Source: Ktedonobacteraceae bacterium
GTDB lineage: Bacteria > Chloroflexota > Ktedonobacteria > Ktedonobacterales > Ktedonobacteraceae
Assembly (NCBI GenBank): GCA_035653615.1
Contig: DASRBN010000004.1
Location: forward strand, 62,001 to 126,000
Length of the DNA: 64,000 nucleotides
Reading direction: 5' to 3'
Both the position numbers and the translations under genes were made by a program. This document shows positions 23,862-33,244 of the stretch, piece after piece. Position 1 is the stretch's first letter; each line of letters opens with the position of its first letter. Under the pieces are notes generated by a model. That model searched no databases. It was not told the origin of the DNA and saw nothing but the letters and a program-made list of their open reading frames with translations.

Positions 23862-26639
23862 TTAGAGCAAGTGGTGCATGTTCGCATAGTAGGTGGCGGC
23901 GGTTCGAGAGGAGACGCCAAGTTTGCTATACACAGAGGTGGTATGGTGGTTGACAGTACGCGGACTGATCACCAGGTGCTCGGCGATCTGCGCGTCAGTC
24001 CAGCCCCGGGCGAGCAGGCGCAGGATCTCCGTCTCCCGTGCGGTCAAGCCAGAGGGAGAAGCGACCGACCTGTTCGGAGGCAGGCTCACCGGTGATCGCG
24101 GCGCGAGCGGGGCAGGAGGGCTTGCTATTGCTGGCGAGGCCAGGACCTGTTGGGGCGTCATACGCTGTCCCTCTGCCCATGCAGCAGCAAACGCCTGCTC
24201 CCCAAGCTCTCTGCGCGTCCGAGCCAGGGCCTGCTCATAGCTGGGGCGGTGGAGTGGGTGCATGGACGCACCAATGGCCTTGCGCAGCGCCTCGGCTGCT
24301 CCCCAGAGCCGTACCGCTTGCCGGGGCTCTTCCTGCCCTGCTTCCAGGCTTGCCAAACCCTCCAGGCTTGCGGCAACGCTCTCTTTGTAGACGTTGCACT
24401 CGAACAGCAGGGTCAGACTCACCTGGTATAGGTGACGCGCTGAGACCACCTCGCCCTGCAAGTTCAAAAGCCGCGCCAGGCCGAGCGCCAGATGTACGGC
24501 ATCCGTCTCCACCCCCGTCTGCTTGCCGATCGCCAGGCTCTCTTCGAGCAGAGGACGTGCCGCCTCCAGCTCGCCCTGCTCCAGGCGGATGAGTCCCAGC
24601 AGACCGAGCGGATAGACGCTGAAGGGGATGTCACCCCGTTCCCGAAAGTGTGCCATGCTCTGCTCGGCCAACTGTTGAGCGAGTGTCTGGTCCTGCTGCG
24701 AGACAAAGAGCAGGTACGCCAGCAGGTAGCCTACCCAGTTCAGGCGCTGCGTATCGCCCAACTCCCGGTAGAGCAGAAGGCTCTCTGAGAGGAGCGCCTG
24801 GGCCTGTTCGTACTGTCCCGCTTCGATGGCGGCGCGTGCCCATTCGGTCAAGCACTGGCCTTGCCGCCAGCGGTTGCCCAGTGCCTGGAAGCGGGTTGCT
24901 GCCTCCTGCAACTGGGCGTGGGCCAGGGCAAACTGGCTCCTGATGCGGGCGGTTCCACCCAGTCGAGAGAGGCTATGGGCAATGCCCACGGGATCGCCTA
25001 GCTCCTGGTAGAGCGCCAGACTCTCCTCAGCCAGCCGTTCAAGCGGTAGGTGGCGCTCATAGATGAACCCCAGTTCTGCTGCCTCATATAGCGCTCTGGC
25101 CCGCAGCGCTGCCTCAACGCCTGCATGCTCTGCGAGCGCCTGCGAAAGCGCACTCAGTCCTTCTCGCCCGGAGCCACTGACATGCCAGAACCAGGACAGG
25201 GCGACACACAAACGCAGGGCCAACTCGACCTGTCTCTCTCCCTCCTGTGTGCCTGCCTGAGCATGTGCCTGCTCCAGGAGAAAGCTGAGCGCCGCTCGCA
25301 GGTTTTCCTGTTCGCGTTGCAGCAGTTTAACCCAGCGGATCTGCTCGCCCCCATGGCATCGAGAGGCAGCTTCCTCGACGAGGTGGGGCATCACTGCATG
25401 GAAGTGAGACGGCCAAACATCTCCCCGCAAGTGGGGGGCAGCCTCTTCAGCGAGCGCCAGGTAATACCAGGCATGCGCGGCTCGGATGGCCTCCAGTTCC
25501 CCACAGCTCTGCAGGCACTCCAACCCATACTCCTGGATCGTCTCCAGTAGCATGAAGCGGGCTTCCTCCCCGTCCTCCCCTTCTTGCTCTCCCTGTCGTA
25601 GTAAACTGTTGTCCAGGAGTGAGGCGACTCCATCCAACACCCCTCCTGCTCCACCGTCACGCTCACTGCTCCCGGTAGAGAGTCGTGCTTCGCACTCCCT
25701 GGATACCGCCTCAATCGCTTCTAAGGTGCAGCCTCCAACGAACACAGACAGCCGCCGGAAGAGGCGCTGCTCAGCAGGGTCTAACAACTGGCAACTCCAT
25801 GCGATAGTGTTGCGCAGCGTCTGTTGTCGCTTTGGCACATCTTGCGCCCTGCTCGTCAAGATCTCAAGCCGACGCCCAAGTCGTGCCAGCAGCGCCTGCG
25901 GGGGCAGCAGTTTGATGCGGGCCGCTGCTAGCTCAATGGCCAGCGGCAAGCCGTCCAGATGCACACAGATCTCGGCAACAGCGCTGGCGTTGGCTGTAGT
26001 CAGCTGGAACGTGGGCATGACAGCCTGGGCGCGTTGTAGGAAGAGGGCGACGGCGGCGTAGTCCGCGAGCGCCTCCGGTTCAGGAAGGTGCTTGAGGTTG
26101 GGCAGCGCCAGTGGCGAGACCGGAAACTCCTGTTCGCCCTGAACGCGTAGCACCGCACGGCTCGTGACCAACAGCTTCAAGCCCGGGCAAGCCGCCAACA
26201 GCTCCGTCAACTGGGAAGCTGCTGGGAGGACTTGCTCGAAGTTGTCGAGCGAGAGCAGCATCTGTTTGTCCTGCAGAGCGGCTTGCAGCAGGGCGTGGAA
26301 TGATCCTGCCGCGCTCTCCCTCAGGCCAAGCGCCTGTGCAATGGTGGGGAGAATCAGGTCAGGGTCGCTGATGGGAGCAAGCGGGATGGAATAGACGCCA
26401 TCAGCAAAGTCTTCGATGAGAGCGGCGACCACCTGGAGGGCCAGGCGGGTTTTGCCGACACCGCCGGTGCCTGTCAGGGTGAGCAAGCGCACCTGAGGGC
26501 TGCGCAGGAGGCGACAGACGTTTGCCACTTCCTGCTGCCGCCCGATGAGCGGAGTCAGTTGGGTAGGCAGGCGATGGCTCGGAGTCTTCCAAGGCTTGCC
26601 TGGCTCTCGTGCGGGCAGAATGTCGATGTTGTCTTGCAT
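23862..26639 (-). CDS. STAND NTPase-TPR regulator with C-terminal LuxR helix-turn-helix, copy 1
   Basis: 925 residues. A STAND/NB-ARC-like NTPase comes first with P-loop GTGGVGKTR at residues 57-65 and Walker B MLLSLDNFEQV. GLPLAIELAAARIKLLPPQAL is the GLPLA motif. A winged-helix and TPR region follows to about residue 800 (EQAQALLSESLLLYRELGDT). The last 60 residues are a LuxR/GerE domain: LTARETEILRLLARGWTDAQ, then IAEHLVISPRTVNHHTTSVY. This is the MalT/AfsR-like layout of ligand-switched activators. AAGGGAAGGA precedes the ATG. A paralogue is at 27846-30647 and a response regulator lies between them. Confidence 0.9.
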   Translation of the reverse strand: MQDNIDILPAREPGKPWKTPSHRLPTQLTPLIGRQQEVANVCRLLRSPQVRLLTLTGTGGVGKTRLALQVVAALIEDFADGVYSIPLAPISDPDLILPTIAQALGLRESAAGSFHALLQAALQDKQMLLSLDNFEQVLPAASQLTELLAACPGLKLLVTSRAVLRVQGEQEFPVSPLALPNLKHLPEPEALADYAAVALFLQRAQAVMPTFQLTTANASAVAEICVHLDGLPLAIELAAARIKLLPPQALLARLGRRLEILTSRAQDVPKRQQTLRNTIAWSCQLLDPAEQRLFRRLSVFVGGCTLEAIEAVSRECEARLSTGSSERDGGAGGVLDGVASLLDNSLLRQGEQEGEDGEEARFMLLETIQEYGLECLQSCGELEAIRAAHAWYYLALAEEAAPHLRGDVWPSHFHAVMPHLVEEAASRCHGGEQIRWVKLLQREQENLRAALSFLLEQAHAQAGTQEGERQVELALRLCVALSWFWHVSGSGREGLSALSQALAEHAGVEAALRARALYEAAELGFIYERHLPLERLAEESLALYQELGDPVGIAHSLSRLGGTARIRSQFALAHAQLQEAATRFQALGNRWRQGQCLTEWARAAIEAGQYEQAQALLSESLLLYRELGDTQRLNWVGYLLAYLLFVSQQDQTLAQQLAEQSMAHFRERGDIPFSVYPLGLLGLIRLEQGELEAARPLLEESLAIGKQTGVETDAVHLALGLARLLNLQGEVVSARHLYQVSLTLLFECNVYKESVAASLEGLASLEAGQEEPRQAVRLWGAAEALRKAIGASMHPLHRPSYEQALARTRRELGEQAFAAAWAEGQRMTPQQVLASPAIASPPAPLAPRSPVSLPPNRSVASPSGLTARETEILRLLARGWTDAQIAEHLVISPRTVNHHTTSVYSKLGVSSRTAATYYANMHHLL

Positions 26640-26864
26640 AGCCGATCCTTCCCTTCTACGTCTCGCTCACTGTATGACCTATCAGGCCCGTCGACGAAAT
26701 GCGCGACGCTAAGACGTGAGCGTGAGCTTGCCCTGAAGGTTCCAGGGAGATCTGAGAGAAACACTGCTTTCCACTGAAGCCTTTAGGAGACCGGAGAGCG
26801 GTTGCTCCTGTGATCGGAGGTCTCTCCTCGCCAATGGGCTTCTTTCTGCTGCCTGGTAGCCCCT

Positions 26865-27560
26865 TCATTTCACCCCCCGATCAGAGGAGGCGACCGCGCA
26901 GGCTTTGCGGGCCTGGTCGATTTCGAGGCGCAGTTGCTGCACCTGTTGCCGGAATTGTTGCTCACGAGCAGCGACCTGGCGCGCCATCACCTGAAAGGCC
27001 AGGGCGAGCTGCCCCAGTTCATCGGGACGCCTGGCCATTTCGTCCAGGCTCTCCTGCTCAAAGCTATTGGACTGGATGGCTGCCGTTGCCGTCGTGACGC
27101 GCCTTACCTGCTGGCAGGAGTCGATCTGCTGGTCGCGCAGCCACTTGCGTTCCAGGCAGGCGCTGATCCTGACATGCAGCAGCACAGGGTGGAAGGGCCT
27201 GGGCAGGTAATCCTGCGCGCCCAGCTCAAGACAGCGTACTACGCCTTCCAGCTCCTCCGCGGCGGAAATCATGATCACCGGGAGGTCGCGCAGGCGGGGG
27301 CTGGCCTTGAGCTGTTCCAGCACCTGGCAGCCATCCATATCGGGCATCTCCATGTCCAGCAGCAGCAGGTCATATAGCTCGCTTTGCAGGCGCTCCAATG
27401 CCTGTCGCCCGTTCTCGACCAGCGTGACCTGGTAGCCGAGCTTGCCCAGGTAGCGTGCGAGCAGGATGCGGTTCATGCCCTGATCATCTACCACCAGCAG
27501 CGAACTGCTCGTGATGGGGTGCAGCGGATGGCCGCTTGCTTTCCCGCTGATGTGGCTCAT
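26865..27560 (-). CDS. Response regulator with receiver domain and HAMP-like/coiled-coil tail
   Basis: Residues 20-140 are a CheY-like receiver: LLVVDDQGMNRILLARYLGK, phospho-acceptor Asp in LLLLDMEMPDMDG and switch residue in VIMISAAEE. The usual Lys of the KPF motif is Arg (YLPRPFHP), which may weaken phosphorylation-linked switching. Downstream, a HAMP-like segment (RRPDELGQLALAFQVMARQV) and a coiled coil replace a DNA-binding domain. GGAGGAGAC precedes ATG 27560; the longer frame from 27698 has no site. It sits between two STAND-LuxR genes on the same strand. No dedicated kinase is adjacent, and output is probably by protein contact. Confidence 0.82.
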   Translation of the reverse strand: MSHISGKASGHPLHPITSSSLLVVDDQGMNRILLARYLGKLGYQVTLVENGRQALERLQSELYDLLLLDMEMPDMDGCQVLEQLKASPRLRDLPVIMISAAEELEGVVRCLELGAQDYLPRPFHPVLLHVRISACLERKWLRDQQIDSCQQVRRVTTATAAIQSNSFEQESLDEMARRPDELGQLALAFQVMARQVAAREQQFRQQVQQLRLEIDQARKACAVASSDRGVK

Positions 27561-27845
27561 GTCTCCTCCATCGAACAGACCTGTCTCAAGAAAGTATTTG
27601 AGTGATGGCTTCACACCCAGGCACAAGTCTTCCACCTGAGCGTGACCGCGGGACCAGTTCGCCTCTTCTACCAGATGCGTGTGTTGGTCTTTCCCCACGG
27701 AGCATTTCTGCTTCGAGTATAAGCAATCCCAGCCAAAAACACATGAGGGGAATCTCCTGTTTTTCTCAGGGGGTGGGAAGAGAGGCAGTCAGCAAGAGAA
27801 CAGGTGGTCTAGGGGGAATTACTTATTTAACGCGTCTTTCGCTGG

Positions 27846-30647
27846 TCACAGCAGGTGTTGCTCGTGTGCAAAGCGAATAGCAGCCGTGCGTGAGGAGACC
27901 TGGAGTTTGCTATAGAGCGAGACCAGGTGGTTTTCAACAGTACGCGGGCTAATCACGAGGCGCTCGGCGATCTGGTTATTGGTCAGGCCCTCGGCCAGCA
28001 GGCACAGCACCTCCAGTTCTCGCCTGGTCAGCCCGAAAGCCGTGGGCGATGATGGCTGTTGCGATGAAGCCTGGGGAGACGAAGCGGCTGGTGAATCCGC
28101 CTCTTCGTGCCGGGCCAGCAGATCTTGCAGGGGCATGGCGCGTCCCTCTGCTTGCAGGGCCGCGTAGGCCGCCTCGCCCAGTTGGACGCGCAGCCATGCG
28201 GCGTCGCGTTCATACGCGCGGCGCAGAGTAGGATCGAAATCGATCAGGAGGCTGCGTGTGTCAAGCAGGCCCTCAGCCGCTCCAAACAAGCGCACGGCCT
28301 GCTGAGGCCGCTGCTCTGCCACAGCCAGGCTCCCAAACACGAGGAGGCACTTGCCGATGGTTGCTTTGTCCCCGCTCTGCTGTGCGAGGGATAGTCCCTC
28401 CTCTAGCAGTTCTCTGCCGCGCGGCAGATGGCCTTGCGCGACTTCAATTCCACCCAACAGCAGCAGCGCACCCAGCGTATCCCACCGGTGGCCGGCTGTG
28501 CGGGCAAGCACCAGGCTTTCGTGCGCCAGCTCTGCTGCCTGCGCCTGGTTGCCTCGCAGTCGAGCGAGAGATGCCTGGTGGCACAAGATATTACTCCTCA
28601 TCTCTTCTTGCTGCATCTCTTGCGATAGCGTCAGGCACTCTTGCAAAAGCGCATCCGCCAGCGTCCACTCATCCTGGACAATGGCGATGAATCCCAGTTG
28701 ATGCAGCACGCTGTACAGGCGCATCAGGTCATTCCCCTCGCGAGCCAGGGTGAGCACCTCGTGCCAGAGGAGTTTGGCCTGATCCAGATTTCCCAGGGAG
28801 GCTGCGCAGTAGGCCAGCCAATCGAGCGACCTGGCAAGGGCATGTCTGTCCCCCAGCGCGCGAAACCGGGCAACGGCCTGTTCAAATTGCGCGTGCGCCT
28901 CCGCAATAGTATTTTGATGATAGAGGATCGTCCCCGACAGACTGGTGAGCGAGGCCAGCAGCCAGGCATCTCCGACTTCCCGAGCCAGCAGCAAGCCTTC
29001 CTCGATCAGCGCCCGCCCCGCTACCAGGTCGCCTTGAAACCACCGGGCGATCGCCTCCCGGTGCAGCGCGTAGGCCAGGCATCTTTTCAGGCCCAGCGCA
29101 CGTGCAAGCGTGGCGCTTTCCTCTGCCAGCGCTTGCGCCCTTGCGTAATCGCCCAGCGTCGAAACCAGTTCCGCCGCAGCAACGAGTGCCCTGGCTCGCG
29201 CCTCGCAACGAGGCGCGGTCTGTAACATCCCTGAAATCGCTTCGAGCCAGCGACGCCCTTCGCCCAGGTACCCGTGAACGACCCAGTAATGCGCAAGAGA
29301 TCCAAAATAGCGCAGGGCCAGTTCCGCTTCGTCGCGTTCGATGAGCCATTGGAGCGCCGTCCGCAGGTTCTCCTGCTCACGCTCCAGGCATGATTGCCAC
29401 GTGCGTTGCTGGGCTCCTTTGAGGTGCGGTTCTGCCTCCTCGACGAGCGCCAGGAAGTAGGCGACATGCGTGAGGCGGGCGATCTCCAGTTCCCCACTGT
29501 TCTCCAGGCATTCCAGCCCATACTCACGGATCGTTTCCAGCATGAAGAGGCGCGGCTCCTCATCGGGCTGCTCTTCCTGGCGCAGCAGGTGGTTCTCCAG
29601 CAGCGCGCTCACCCCGTCCAGGACAGCATCCGCAGCCAGACCTGCCGCCTGGGCCATAGCTTCGGCAGCCTGAAGCGTGCAGCCACCGGCAAAGATGGCG
29701 AGGTAGCGAAAGAGCCGCTGCTGCTGGGGTGTGAGCAGGTGGTAGCTCCACGCGATAGTGGCGCGCAGGGTCCGCTGGCGAGCAGGCAGGTCACGTGCGC
29801 CGCCGGTCAGCACCTCCAGGCGGCGCGAGAGGCGTGCCAGCAGCGCCTGCGGAGAGAGGAGCCGGGTACGAGCGGCAGCCAGCTCGAGTGCCAGGGGCAG
29901 CCCATCCAGGCGAATACACACGTCTGCGATGGTGCGCGCATTGGCTTCAGTCACCTGGAACTCTGGCTTGATGGCCTGCGCTCGCTGCACAAAGAGCGTG
30001 ATAGCGGCATTCTGCGTAAGGGTTTGCGCTATTGGCAGTTGCTTCAGATTGGGAAGAGGCAGGGGAGAGACAGCAAACTCGTGTTCGCCTTGCAGACGCA
30101 GCGCGGCACGGCTGGTTACCAGCAGATGCAGGCGCGGACAGGCGGTCAGTAGCTCGGAAAGTGCCGGTGCTGCCGACAAGACCTGCTCGAAGTTGTCGAG
30201 CAGCAGCAGCACAGATTGTTCTCCCAGCGTGGCTTGAAGCCGCTCAAGCGCAGTATGCGCCCCTGTTTCACGCAGACCAAGCGTCTGAGCAATGGTCGGC
30301 AGCACGAAGTCGGGATTGCTGATCGCCGCCAGGGGGAAGAAATGCACCCCGTCTGCGAACTCATGCAGCAACTCGTGCGCGACTGCGATCCCCAGGCGCG
30401 TTTTGCCGACGCCACCTGGACCGGTCAACGTGAGCAAGCGCACTTCAGGTCGGCGGAGCAGAGCAGTAATCGTGTGCAACTCTTGCTCGCGCCCCAGCAG
30501 CGGCAGCAGCGGCAGCGGTAAGGCCGGCTGCGACGGGAACCGGCCAGCGCCAGGGGCTGCACTTGATGGGAGGGTATAGAGGTAGGACGGTGTTGACGCC
30601 CCTGTGCCACTGTGTCCGGCTTGATGCCTGCTATCAGCGCTTTGCAT
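27846..30647 (-). CDS. STAND NTPase-TPR regulator with C-terminal LuxR helix-turn-helix, copy 2
   Basis: About 933 residues, paralogous to 23862-26639 along its whole length. P-loop GPGGVGKTRLGIAV, Walker B LLLLDNFEQV, GLPLALELAAARTRLLSPQA, TPR-like repeats (AQALAEESATLARALGLKR; GRELLEEGLSLAQQSGDKA) and a LuxR end (LTRRELEVLCLLAEGLTNNQ, then IAERLVISPRTVENHLVSLY). The frame opens with TTG at 30683 but ATG 30647 has GAGGAAGGA immediately upstream and is preferred. A TTGACA/TACTCT promoter lies about 105-135 bases upstream. Confidence 0.9.
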   Translation of the reverse strand: MQSADSRHQAGHSGTGASTPSYLYTLPSSAAPGAGRFPSQPALPLPLLPLLGREQELHTITALLRRPEVRLLTLTGPGGVGKTRLGIAVAHELLHEFADGVHFFPLAAISNPDFVLPTIAQTLGLRETGAHTALERLQATLGEQSVLLLLDNFEQVLSAAPALSELLTACPRLHLLVTSRAALRLQGEHEFAVSPLPLPNLKQLPIAQTLTQNAAITLFVQRAQAIKPEFQVTEANARTIADVCIRLDGLPLALELAAARTRLLSPQALLARLSRRLEVLTGGARDLPARQRTLRATIAWSYHLLTPQQQRLFRYLAIFAGGCTLQAAEAMAQAAGLAADAVLDGVSALLENHLLRQEEQPDEEPRLFMLETIREYGLECLENSGELEIARLTHVAYFLALVEEAEPHLKGAQQRTWQSCLEREQENLRTALQWLIERDEAELALRYFGSLAHYWVVHGYLGEGRRWLEAISGMLQTAPRCEARARALVAAAELVSTLGDYARAQALAEESATLARALGLKRCLAYALHREAIARWFQGDLVAGRALIEEGLLLAREVGDAWLLASLTSLSGTILYHQNTIAEAHAQFEQAVARFRALGDRHALARSLDWLAYCAASLGNLDQAKLLWHEVLTLAREGNDLMRLYSVLHQLGFIAIVQDEWTLADALLQECLTLSQEMQQEEMRSNILCHQASLARLRGNQAQAAELAHESLVLARTAGHRWDTLGALLLLGGIEVAQGHLPRGRELLEEGLSLAQQSGDKATIGKCLLVFGSLAVAEQRPQQAVRLFGAAEGLLDTRSLLIDFDPTLRRAYERDAAWLRVQLGEAAYAALQAEGRAMPLQDLLARHEEADSPAASSPQASSQQPSSPTAFGLTRRELEVLCLLAEGLTNNQIAERLVISPRTVENHLVSLYSKLQVSSRTAAIRFAHEQHLL

Positions 30648-30753
30648 TCCTTCCTCAACCTCGTTCAATTGGCTGGGCAGCAAGAGATAGGAAGAGAGAC
30701 CTGAGCGATCGATGAACGTTTCACTCGATGCAATCCTGCAAGTTTACTCCTCT

Positions 30754-30782
30754 AGAGTACCAGATATCAATACCCGTGTCAA
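30754..30782 (-). promoter_or_regulatory. Promoter of the STAND-LuxR gene copy 2
   Basis: On the minus strand TTGACA (30777-30782) and TACTCT (30754-30759) with a 17-base spacer, about 107 bases before the chosen ATG. Confidence 0.55.
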
Positions 30783-30892
30783 CTTACCGAATTGACTCAC
30801 GAAAAAGCGGGGGAGAACCCCACACAGGGAAGAGGTACCGAAGCGCAAGAGCGTTTGCCCTATTAATTCTAGAGAATTGAACAAATAATCTC

Positions 30893-31012
30893 AGCAGAAC
30901 TGACGGGAGTCGGGTTATCTTCAAGTAGGTCAGCGTGTGAGCGGTCGATATCCCTTTCATCCAGTTGTGCCCAGCATTGGAGTGGGATTCGCAGTGGGAG
31001 TGACAGGAAGAC
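30893..31012. other. Decayed tRNA-Asp-like fragment A
   Basis: AACTGACGGGAGTCGGGTTA near 30899 resembles the T-arm side of the tRNA-Asp at 33245, and GTGACAGGAAGAC near 31000 matches the anticodon-side fragment of copy B. The match is weak on its own and is called because of copies B and C. Confidence 0.35.
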
Positions 31013-31015
31013 GCC

Positions 31016-31428
31016 TCAGGCGGCGAAAGGAGTAGGAAGTCCTCCACGCCGATAGAGAATTCTGCCATCACGCTTCACATTGGCGATGAAGTCTGGGTCC
31101 CATTCCTGGGAGGTGCGCGAAGAAAACAGCACTTTGACCTCACGTGGGGCTCCTAAATGACGATCTTCTGCCAGACCAGCAGTGTGAATGAGGGCCAGAA
31201 TCTGCGAACGGACGGCATCACGATTCCCATTTACAACGACGAGCAGATCGACATCGCTCGGATCAGGCTCGTCCAACGACCGCTCTTCATGCCGGGCAAC
31301 TGACCCCCATAGAGGATAATCGCTAACACATCTGGATGCCGCTGAGCTAGTAACTCAACTGTATCTCTAACAAGCGCACTCGTCTCTTCGTCTAACCAGG
31401 GAGGTATACCTTGAAGGTCGAGTGGCAT
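31016..31428 (-). pseudogene. Frameshifted nucleotidyltransferase-domain (MNT-type) gene
   Basis: Two overlapping frames together make one KNTase-fold protein. The first (ATG 31428, preceded by AAAGGAGGAAAAACCA) gives PLDLQGIPPWLDEETSALVR and runs to VLAIILYG. The second then reads GSVARHEERSLDEPDPSDVD, LLVVV, which is the GSx(10)DxD active-site signature. They join across a run of five G (minus strand, 31304-31308) where three or six would keep frame. So it is either a pseudogene, a sequencing error or a slippage site. No HEPN partner is visible. It lies in the accessory segment next to VapBC. Confidence 0.75.
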
Positions 31429-31741
31429 TGGTTTTTCCTCCTTTATAACACGAGCTGCGCGAGGTTGGGCCTGGAGTGACAAAATGGTGCTTTCAATATC
31501 TTCCGCCGCTTTTCGGTGTGCATCAGCCAGCATGCGCGACCCCTTCTCATTTTCACAATCAGTTTTGCTGCTTTATGATACCATAAATGATATGGAGATT
31601 CACTCCCTGTGTGGAAGCCCGGATCATTTGGGCTCACCCCTTACTTGTTCAGGCGGAATTGAAGAGATCGAAGCCGCGATCTACGTATGAGACGGTACGC
31701 GGGCTTATAAAGGGTATTGAGAACGAGCAAGAGTAAAAGAA

Positions 31742-31776
31742 AGACACCCTAGATGTTTGTGAGTGTCCAGGGTGTC
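31742..31776 (-). terminator. Terminator downstream of the VapBC pair
   Basis: Eight-base arms GACACCCT and AGGGTGTC, followed on the minus strand by TTTCTTTTACTC. It lies about 115 bases beyond the toxin stop codon. Confidence 0.55.
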
Positions 31777-31792
31777 ACGCTGAGTTGTTCAG

Positions 31793-31855
31793 GCGGAACC
31801 GACGGGCGTCCGATTATCCCCAGGACTCCTGCGTGACAGGAAGACAAATAAGACC
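31793..31855. other. Decayed tRNA-Asp copy B
   Basis: CGGAACCGACGGG is identical to the 3' end of the tRNA-Asp at 33245 (plus-strand view), and 30 bases on CTGCGTGACAGG is identical to its anticodon arm, at nearly the same spacing. The middle is diverged, so no functional tRNA can form. Confidence 0.65.
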
Positions 31856-31892
31856 ATAGATACTTTTCCTGGAGAGAATTTCGCTTCTGAAC

Positions 31893-32357
31893 CTATGTAT
31901 AGGCGTTGGGATTTTCTACCTGCAATCCCTCGACACTAGCGATGTCGAGGAGGACAATGTCAGCGCAGACAAAAATGGGTTCAGGTGCATGATTAGCTAA
32001 CGCAAACTGACGTAGAGCAAGTACACAGGCAAGTTGTACAGCATCATAAGCACGCAAACGATGGGAACGGCAAAGGTCTCCTGCTGAGGTATAGAGCTCA
32101 GTAGTCACAGGCCAGATATCGTAGCTCTCTTTGCTATCCTGTCGAAACACGCTAATGAGCCGATCACGTTCAGCCATACTGATACTTTTCTCGCGTGCTC
32201 TCCGACAAATCGCCGCAACGACTTCTACAAGCGCTGCTTGTGAAATGTAGAGGTCATGACCATGTGCTGGATTGCAGAGCGAAAGAACCCAGGCTTGCCC
32301 GGGTTCAAAGATGTAGCGTTTGATGATAGCTGAGGTGTCCAGAAAGTAGGTCGCCAT
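31893..32357 (-). CDS. vapC: VapC-family PIN-domain toxin
   Basis: 154-residue PIN endoribonuclease. Acidic metal-binding residues are visible: D7 in YFLDTSAIIKRY, E45 in QAALVEVVAAI, D in RAYDAVQLACVL and D in FVCADIVLLDIA. It would cleave tRNA or mRNA when released from the antitoxin. Its ATG overlaps the antitoxin stop (TAATG), so the two are translationally coupled. A terminator hairpin lies downstream. Confidence 0.88.
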   Translation of the reverse strand: MATYFLDTSAIIKRYIFEPGQAWVLSLCNPAHGHDLYISQAALVEVVAAICRRAREKSISMAERDRLISVFRQDSKESYDIWPVTTELYTSAGDLCRSHRLRAYDAVQLACVLALRQFALANHAPEPIFVCADIVLLDIASVEGLQVENPNAYT

Positions 32358-32674
32358 TAGTAGGGACCTCGGTCTTCAATCACCATCTCAGATGCAGGCT
32401 TGTCACTAGCGAACAATCGAGCAAGACGTTCCCGCTCCTCCTGTTCTTCCTGACTCAAAGGGCGTTTTGTCGCCAGGCTGGCAAGCTTTCCCTCGCGATA
32501 TAACTTCTCGGCAAGCTCTCTCCCCGTCATGGGGCGTTTTTCTGGAGAAGCCGATTGTAAATCTCGTATCAGGTCGCGTAGAAGCGTTTCTGGTGGCTCT
32601 CCTCTTCTGGCCGCCTCTGCAGCCAACACCTGGTATTCCTGGTCCGTCAAGGTGACAGTCATTTGATAGGCCAT
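32357..32674 (-). CDS. VapB-like antitoxin
   Basis: 105 residues. The N-terminal part (MAYQMTVTLTDQEYQVLAAE, then AARRGEPPETLLRDLIRDLQ) fits a ribbon-helix-helix-type DNA-binding and dimerisation segment. The hydrophilic rest (MTGRELAEKLYREGKLASLA; SQEEQEERERLARLF) would wrap the toxin. GAAGGAGGT six bases before ATG 32674 fixes the start; an upstream methionine adds 12 unneeded residues. As with other antitoxins it probably represses its own promoter together with VapC. A perfect TATAAT lies at 32751-32756 on this strand. Confidence 0.8.
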   Translation of the reverse strand: MAYQMTVTLTDQEYQVLAAEAARRGEPPETLLRDLIRDLQSASPEKRPMTGRELAEKLYREGKLASLATKRPLSQEEQEERERLARLFASDKPASEMVIEDRGPY

Positions 32675-33203
32675 ACGATTACCTCCTTCATTTAGGAAGA
32701 TTTCATGCACTGCTGATCATCCAGAACTTCTCTCCCGTCACTCAGTTGCTATTATATAAAGGTCAAGACAATACAGCAATAGAGGCTACAAGTCCTCATT
32801 TCAGGGGAGCTAGCAGACGAAGTAATAGTTCTGCTTTGTCACATCTCTCTTTTCTCCAATTTTACCTCTTCCTTCTTTTCTTGTTTTTTTCGTTTTCTTT
32901 GGCAAGAATTACTTGCACATCGGGTAATCTAATATTTTGTATCCTACTATTTATAAATAGCGAATTCTTTGAGATAGCCTGCGTGACAGGCAGACAAGTC
33001 AGGCCACTTATGCTTCTCAATAAGGAAGATGTGTTTTTTGCGAAGCAAACACGAAATACATCCTCTATAATACTCAAGATCTCAAAGTGCTTCCCAGGCT
33101 CATGGAAGATGGATACCAGAGAAGAGGCAAAAGAAGATAGCATTCTTTTCCCATCTCCATTACCGACCTTTGTAACGACTATGGAGAGCAAACTAAAATA
33201 AAA
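32675..33203. other. AT-rich non-coding stretch upstream of VapBC
   Basis: A 151-codon plus-strand frame (32746-33201) exists but lacks a ribosome site, starts mid-promoter, is T-rich by composition and contains a tRNA fragment, so I do not call it a gene. On the minus strand TATAAT at 32751-32756 is a likely -10 for VapBC. Confidence 0.55.
32979..33009. other. Decayed tRNA-Asp copy C (anticodon arm)
   Basis: CTGCGTGACAGGCAGACA is identical over 18 bases to the tRNA-Asp at 33245, and AGGCCACT follows at the same distance. No acceptor or T-arm sequence is left. Orientation is the same as the functional gene, about 290 bases away. Confidence 0.7.
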
Positions 33204-33237
33204 ATAGTGTAATTACTATTAATGGTAATTACACTAT
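33204..33237 (-). terminator. Terminator of the tRNA-Asp gene
   Basis: Thirteen-base exact arms ATAGTGTAATTAC and GTAATTACACTAT with an eight-base loop, followed on the minus strand by TTTTTATTTTAG. It lies seven bases beyond the tRNA 3' end. Confidence 0.85.
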
Positions 33238-33244
33238 AAATTTA

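Noticed and set aside
24038-24592. Long plus-strand open frames opposite the STAND-LuxR genes
   Set aside because: Shadows of GC-rich minus-strand genes with strong domain matches.
31443-31637. Small minus-strand frame upstream of the nucleotidyltransferase, considered as a HEPN partner
   Set aside because: It has no HEPN RxxxxH motif and no ribosome site.
32746-33201. 151-codon plus-strand open frame
   Set aside because: No ribosome site, low-complexity Phe/Leu/Ser content from T-rich DNA, and it contains a tRNA-Asp fragment.
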